From: Symsagittifera roscoffensis | Taxonomy: Eukaryota > Xenacoelomorpha > Acoela > Convolutidae | Length of the DNA: 64,000 bases | Direction of reading: 5' to 3' | Assembly: GCF_963678635.1 (NCBI RefSeq) | Contig: NC_087063.1 | Span: 70,951,617-71,015,616 of the forward strand | Part shown: positions 59,577-64,000 of the stretch, piece by piece | Layout: each line of letters starts with the position of its first letter | How positions within the stretch are numbered: position 1 is the first letter of the stretch | Position numbers and translations under genes: made by a program | Notes under the pieces: model-generated | Database searches by the model: none | The model's input: the letters and a program-made list of their open reading frames with translations, nothing else | Told to the model about the DNA's origin: nothing

Positions 59577-59831
59577 ATGACAGTTTGGGCACCATTACAA
59601 GGAACAAAGACCATTATAAGGAATCCCTCGGATATTCAAACCCCTATTTTCGACATCCAATCAGAAGAATGTACCTCCGACTCAGTGATCTCCTCATCCT
59701 CAGATCAAATCTCTATTATCTCCACTGACGAATCCCTGAGAGAGGCCGTGAATAGTTTGGAAAATTATATAGACTTAGATAGTGAAATTTTCAACGCGGA
59801 GTTAGAGAAATTTATGGAAGGGGACAGTTAA
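59577..59831 (+). pseudogene. acidic C-terminal tail of pol
   Basis: 84 codons in another frame, overlapping the end of the 59504-59728 frame that continues the preceding segment. The two exchange near 59620-59640, suggesting one more indel. It is rich in Ser, Asp and Glu (SVISSSSDQISIISTDESL) and ends EKFMEGDS. Role unknown. A similar acidic tail survives in the decayed relative at 34133-34480. Confidence 0.5.
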
Positions 59832-60118
59832 ACTAAAACAAAAAATTCGCATTTAGACTTTAATACTTTTATTAGTACTTCATTACAGTGCAGTTAGAAT
59901 CTATCTACGTTTTGTAGTCATCGATTATAATCCGCCGGAATCATGAATTGTGCTATTACATCTTTCTAATCAGTCACTCCTTCGGAGCATTAAAATTTCA
60001 TGGTTATATTGGGCAGTATTTAATTTTTCAATCCCTTGGTTGGACTCCTTGAGGGAGAGAAAAGGGTTAGTTATCTTGTTACGTACCATAGCGTATAGTA
60101 GTTTATTTTTTTCCCACT
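59832..60118. other. 3' untranslated part of the Ty3/gypsy element
   Basis: No frame of note between the last pol remnant and the purine tract. Confidence 0.6.
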
Positions 60119-60126
60119 AAGGGGAA
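60119..60126 (+). other. polypurine tract
   Basis: AAGGGGAA immediately before the TG of the 3' LTR, the expected plus-strand primer. Confidence 0.75.
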
Positions 60127-60339
60127 TGTTGCGAATCATACCATTCTTCTTATTTCATTTAATTAGTTTTAAATACTTTAACTGGTTAATTTATATTTGA
60201 CCTTGGTTTGTTCATTCTCTCCGACGGAGAAAATGATCTCTCACTTTTTTAATGTTTTAATACAGAGATTAATTCACTTTTTAAACATATCTTATTTGTA
60301 ACTAAGTAGAATTATCCGTAACAAAGAAACATTTTATCA
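60127..60339 (+). repeat. 3' LTR, 213 bp
   Basis: Starts TGTTGCGAATCATACC and ends TTTTATCA, followed by target copy GACAA. It differs from the 5' LTR by four substitutions, a 1-bp indel and an additional AATTCACTTTT-like 11-bp segment. Confidence 0.93.
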
Positions 60340-60344
60340 GACAA

Positions 60345-61127
60345 AAAACAGATATTCGTCGACGGGCATGGTGTTTAACGCCATGGATACTTTTTACAGT
60401 ATCTAGCATTATAAATTACATTGAAAATTGAACTTTTAAAAATGGATTCACTTAATTCAATGATCAACAAGTGAGCAAAAATTCAGAGAACAAGAACCTT
60501 GGCTATGAAAAATTAGAAGAATTAAAGAATCTTTGGCAAATTCAAAATATCGGGCAGGTTGGTACGGGTCAAGTTAGTTGTCTTGAGAAAAAGTTTCACG
60601 TAAACTAGAAATTATGAAAAATATAATAAAAAATAGGCAGGAAAATTACATCACATGCTTAGGTCCAAAAGATTGCAAGTCCGAATCTCAAGTGGAACCC
60701 GCTGCCATTAGCCATCACATTTTTTTTGTTGAGGCCCAACAGCTTTTCATTAACCAAATTATATGCTTGCTTCTGCTGCAAAAATTTTCAGCTTGATTTT
60801 GGTATATTTTGGTCTTTTCCTTGCAATGTGTTACTGTAATGTGAATGTTTCGTTTTGTATATATTGTTGAAGTTGAAGCCCCAACTTGACAGAACAGTTT
60901 GAGTCAATATTTGACTGATTATTATTCCGACCATTTTCCAAAGTTTTTTCACCCATTTTTCTCAACAAAAAATCGTTAAAATGTATTTTTTTTAAATTTG
61001 TAGTTATTGACAATGAACTTAGAAGTTGAACCTTCTGGGCTACCTGCACAACAACCAGCTTCTCCTGATTTAATATGAGAATTGGTATTATTTTTAAACC
61101 TTATTATTATTTTTTAAATTTTTTCAG
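60345..61127. other. end of putative intron 1
   Basis: AT-rich spacer ending in a polypyrimidine tract (TTTTTTAAATTTTTTCAG) that forms a good acceptor at 61127. No gene is recognised; frames 60614-60796 and 60831-61049 lack motifs. Confidence 0.5.
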
Positions 61128-61341
61128 TCTCTGTGAGCATGAATCCACAGTCGAAGCAGGTGCCCCTGTACAAGGACGTGTTCATGAGTTGTGAGTTCCG
61201 CTTCTCCCCCTCCTCCCCCAACCAGGCCAGCCCCCCTCTGGAGGAGACCGGGAGTGAGATAGTCTGGCTGAAACAGACCCCCGGCACCTCCATGTTCAGA
61301 CCAGTTGTACAGTCCAAAGGCACTGGGTACATGGCAAGAAC
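61128..61341 (+). CDS. exon 2, N-terminal half of an Ig-V-like domain
   Basis: A 214-base exon bounded by TTTTTTCAG| and |GTAAGT. It is 57% G+C (123 of 214 bases counted) in an AT-rich background. It opens with two bases completing a codon started in a phase-1 exon, then SVSMNPQSK, followed by an Ig-like strand B with its cysteine (VFMSCEFRF), a long Pro/Ser-rich BC loop, and strand C with the conserved tryptophan (IVWLKQ), then FRPVVQSKGTGYMAR. Cys and Trp are 24 residues apart, long for a V domain. The exon ends in phase 2, so the second half of the domain (strands D-G with the second cysteine) must be on a later exon starting with one base. Product: probably a secreted or membrane Ig-superfamily protein. 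Exact family unknown. Confidence 0.75.
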
Positions 61342-62150
61342 GTAAGTAAACACAAAACACTGATGGCTAAACTATTCTGCTCGTAGTGTATGAAGCGAAA
61401 ATTGGTCGCATGACTATTTTTTTGCAACAACAAAAACTAAATTCAAATGAAATATTCTGCACGCAACGCAGTAATCAGGAAGGAAGGAAATGCCCAGCAG
61501 TTCTGGGGGACTTGGTTTAGAGTGATCCACGCAACTACTCGACAAGGATATCAGATCAAACAGTTTTGCATCAAACGACTTTTTATCATTCTGATTTAAT
61601 TGTAGAGCCAAATTCTAGATCTATCAAGTAATCCAGATCAATCTACCTTCATTCACTAACTGAATTAACTCTAGACATAGTAGCTGTGAAAAATCAGTTG
61701 CAAACTGGGACATTGCTGATATTTTAAGAGACTGAATTTTGATCGGCAACCCTTTTGATCGGCGTCAAAATGTACAAGAAACGGGAGAACGATTTACAAA
61801 CCAATAAGTTTTTGATCCAATACGTTTTTATAAGGTTTTGATCAAAATATCACTTAAAAGAAATAGAATTTTCATCAATTTTTCTCAAGAATAGTCATGT
61901 TGTAAGTATCAAAGCAAAGTAGGAGTTTCTCGAGATTTTATAAACGTGCGGTCAATCGATTTGGTTACCTTGGAAAAGAATCCGCCCTCTTCTCGCGGCA
62001 CTTATTTGATGGCCATTTTGCAATTATTAAAATGATCGCAGTCTTGCCTTAATTGCAATGATTGTGACTAATTGTTACAAACAGTAGTCAGCTAAAATGT
62101 GGTTCAAATTGTTCATGTAGTTTGTTTCAAATCTAAAAGAAAACTGGTTA
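61342..62150. other. start of putative intron 2
   Basis: AT-rich DNA after the GTAAGT donor. No recognised coding segment. Minus frame 61414-61611 has no motif. Confidence 0.45.
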
Positions 62151-62279
62151 AACTTACTTGCTCACCGTTTCCTTAAAATCTCATTCTTTAACTCTGAGTT
62201 GTGGTCCCGAGAACGAAGATAGGTTTGCGCAGATTGTTCTGCGAGTGGGGAAATTAAATCAAAAGCATCAAAATCTGCT

Positions 62280-63560
62280 GATGTTTTTGTTCCAACCATT
62301 TGAAAAATGGGGAGCAATTTGGTATTCGGGTGTCGTTCAGTTTTTATTATTTTTGTTTTCCACGCAAAATCAGCTAACGCAAATAATCATTGGAATGGGC
62401 CGAGTATTATATCATAATTTTCAAATCAAAAAGTTGTCCCAGCATCAAGAAAGAAAACAAACTTCAAATTTTTGATTCGAGCGAATCAAGCGAGCAAGCA
62501 GGCTTACAATAGCTTATTTTAACAGCTTAATAGTTTAAAATAGCCTAATTTAAGCTGTCAAAACCTAAATTCACTCGAGTAAAATTTTTTGAGTTTTTAA
62601 GCGCTTTTCGGAATCAAAAAGTTCAAAAAATTAAACGATTGCAAAAAAAAATTAAAATTTTTTGATTTTTTTTGTTCCGACCAGTTGAAAAATGTGGAAA
62701 AACTTCGAATTCGGGTGTGTTTCTTTTTTTTTGTTTTCCGCGCAAAATCAAGTATCACAAAACATCATCGGGTTGATTTGAATGATATATCATATTACAG
62801 CCCTTTCAGTCTTGATTGAAACAAAATTAAAATTCCAAAGTTTTTTTGAACTGTGAGAAAAACCGGGCTTAATTTAGACCAATTATAATAGCTTATATAT
62901 TTTTAATTTTAGTTTTACTTGAGTTTATTTAGAGTTTTATTAACGCCATTTTAAGAGTCATAAACTTCAAAACTCCAAAAGTTCTGCAAATAAAAACTGA
63001 AAAAAAAGTTCGATTGTTTTATAATTTTTTTTGTTTTCCTAGTCATTTTTCTTTTAAAATTATTGTCCAGTCTGCCTGTTTTACTATGACTGTCGAATAT
63101 GCATAAAATTTTTGTTCAGATCCTCTTATCACACCAAGAACACAAACGGCACTAATTTGAAAGAAAAGACAGTTTGTGTGCTTTTTAAAACTATTAAAAC
63201 ATTATGTTCTACCTGCACAGTAGCCGGCTATCCTTGTTTTTTTTTCTTTTTTTTCCACGCAAAATCAGGTACCACAAATAATTATCGGACCGGTTTGAGT
63301 GATTAATTATAAAAAAATCCTTATAGTCGTGATTTGAACCACATAAAAAATTCAACAATTTTTTCACCGTTTCGAGAAAAACCGGTTTGAAATTTTTGAT
63401 TTTTCGTCTTATTTCGAGCGAACAAAGCCAGGGAGCAGTCTTAACTTAACTGCTTAAAAACTTACAATCGCTTAATTTAAAAAGTAAAAAACTTAGTTTA
63501 ATTCGAGTAACGTTAGTTAACTTTGATTATTTTAGCGTTTTTTTGGAATCAAAATCTTGA
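62280..63560. repeat. degenerate tandem repeats in putative intron 2
   Basis: The motif GTTTTCCACGCAAAATCAG, or close variants, occurs near 62354, 62737 and 63253, each time followed by ACGCAAATAATCAT-like sequence, and the first two are preceded by CCA-TTGAAAAATG and ATTCGGGTGT. Between copies a TCGAGCGAA-CAAG-CGAG block and short AGCTTA / CTTAATTTAA strings recur. A second anchor, TTACTATGACTGTC, occurs at 63083 and 63661. The unit is irregular, about 380-580 bp. Confidence 0.7.
63120..63306 (+). other. possible exon 3 candidate, weak
   Basis: After TTTTTGTTCAG at 63119 a frame with the phase required by exon 2 (one base, then codons) is open for about 62 codons, reading SSYHTKNTNGTNLKEKTVC and later LCSTCTVAGYPC. 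It could in principle supply the rest of the Ig domain, but it lacks a clear D-x-x-Y-x-C signature, has no good donor (CAG|GTACCA at 63268 is the best), is AT-rich unlike exon 2, and belongs to a repeated block with a second diverged copy at 63707. Probably intronic. Confidence 0.15.
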
Positions 63561-64000
63561 AAAATTCAAAACACTTGAAAAACATGTTTTTTTTAAATAT
63601 TTTTTGATTTTTCAAGTAATTTTGTTAATTTGAAATAAAATTGTTTTTTAATTGGCTTATTTACTATGACTGTCAAGTATGCCTAAGCTCTGTTTTTTTC
63701 CTTCAGATTCTTTTATGAGACCGCAGAAAAAAAACAACACAAATCTGCAAAAAAAATTTTTTTTGTATTTTTAAGACTATGATCGGAATATTCTGTGCTA
63801 TTTGCACAGTAACCGGTTATCCTTGTTGTATTTTGAGCTAGTTTTGTTATAGTTAGTGTGATTTCGAGCTCATCAAAGAATGGTATGTTTTCGCTGCTCG
63901 CTAATTGGGTCGTTCTTGTTTACAGTTTTTTTCATCTTCGTTCTTTATTTCGCCTCCCAATGAAATTTATGCAAGCGACTGTGAAGCTAGGGCTGATGTA

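Larger units (their letters stand above)
53756..60339 (+). mobile_element. nearly full-length Ty3/gypsy LTR retrotransposon
   Basis: 6.6 kb with both LTRs and a 5-bp target duplication GACAA at 53751-53755 and 60340-60344. Order: LTR, tRNA-Ser-type primer site, gag, protease, RT, RNase H, integrase, acidic tail, purine tract, LTR. This domain order, with RT before integrase, is Ty3/gypsy. No envelope-like frame is seen. By eye the LTRs differ by four substitutions, a 1-bp and a roughly 11-bp indel, so the insertion is fairly young. Even so, pol is broken at six or so places. It sits in the sense orientation inside putative intron 1 of the Ig-type gene. Confidence 0.95.

Noticed and set aside
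59084-59831. Possible envelope gene after integrase
   Set aside because: No signal peptide, membrane span, cysteine pattern or fusion-peptide-like segment. The sequence reads as an acidic extension of pol in continuing or slipped frames.

Overview
This is an AT-rich, gene-poor stretch of animal nuclear genome. Exons are rare and separated by long intronic or intergenic DNA, and most of what can be recognised is repetitive: LTR and non-LTR retrotransposons, short non-autonomous DNA elements, tandem arrays and a segmental duplication. An immunoglobulin-like exon points to a metazoan. I cannot assign the phylum from the sequence alone. No bacterial operons, rRNA, tRNA or CRISPR arrays were seen. 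Layout: (1) 1-7.5 kb has two copies of a short element with hairpins at both ends (991-1474, 1626-2160), a roughly 63-bp satellite (2395-4020), short direct repeats, and one coding-like fragment on the minus strand (6115-6357). (2) 7.5-12.15 kb is a tandem array of a unit of about 1.62 kb, nearly three copies. (3) 11.02-21.07 kb and 21.08-29.65 kb are two adjacent copies of one segment, about 10.0 and 8.6 kb. Each holds a dead minus-strand LINE of the CR1/Jockey type and several hairpin-ended elements. (4) 29.7-33.6 kb is mostly unique, with a CT microsatellite. (5) 33.67-37.8 kb is a badly decayed minus-strand Ty3/gypsy element. (6) 37.8-41.5 kb is mostly unique and lies upstream of the only convincing host gene. 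(7) 41,573-41,639 is a signal-peptide exon; 61,128-61,341 is a GC-rich Ig-V-like exon whose splice phase fits it. The 19.5-kb interval between them would be intron 1 and is filled with repeats: hAT-like MITEs with 8-bp target duplications, a 680-bp tandem array, an inverted-repeat element, a CTCGAC minisatellite and a nearly full-length Ty3/gypsy element (53,756-60,339) in the same orientation as the gene. (8) 61.3-64 kb is probably intron 2 of the same gene and contains degenerate tandem repeats. How the parts relate: the host signal is a secreted or membrane Ig-superfamily protein whose introns have swollen by transposon insertion. The Ty3/gypsy copy keeps both LTRs (differing by 4 substitutions and 2 indels by eye), a 5-bp target duplication and a tRNA-Ser-type primer site, but its pol is broken by stops and frameshifts. 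The LINE broke before the segmental duplication, because both copies share its frameshift and a stop. The most unusual item is the hairpin-ended family. It has a stem-loop at each end, a central palindrome, two body types, and at least ten copies or fragments in this window.
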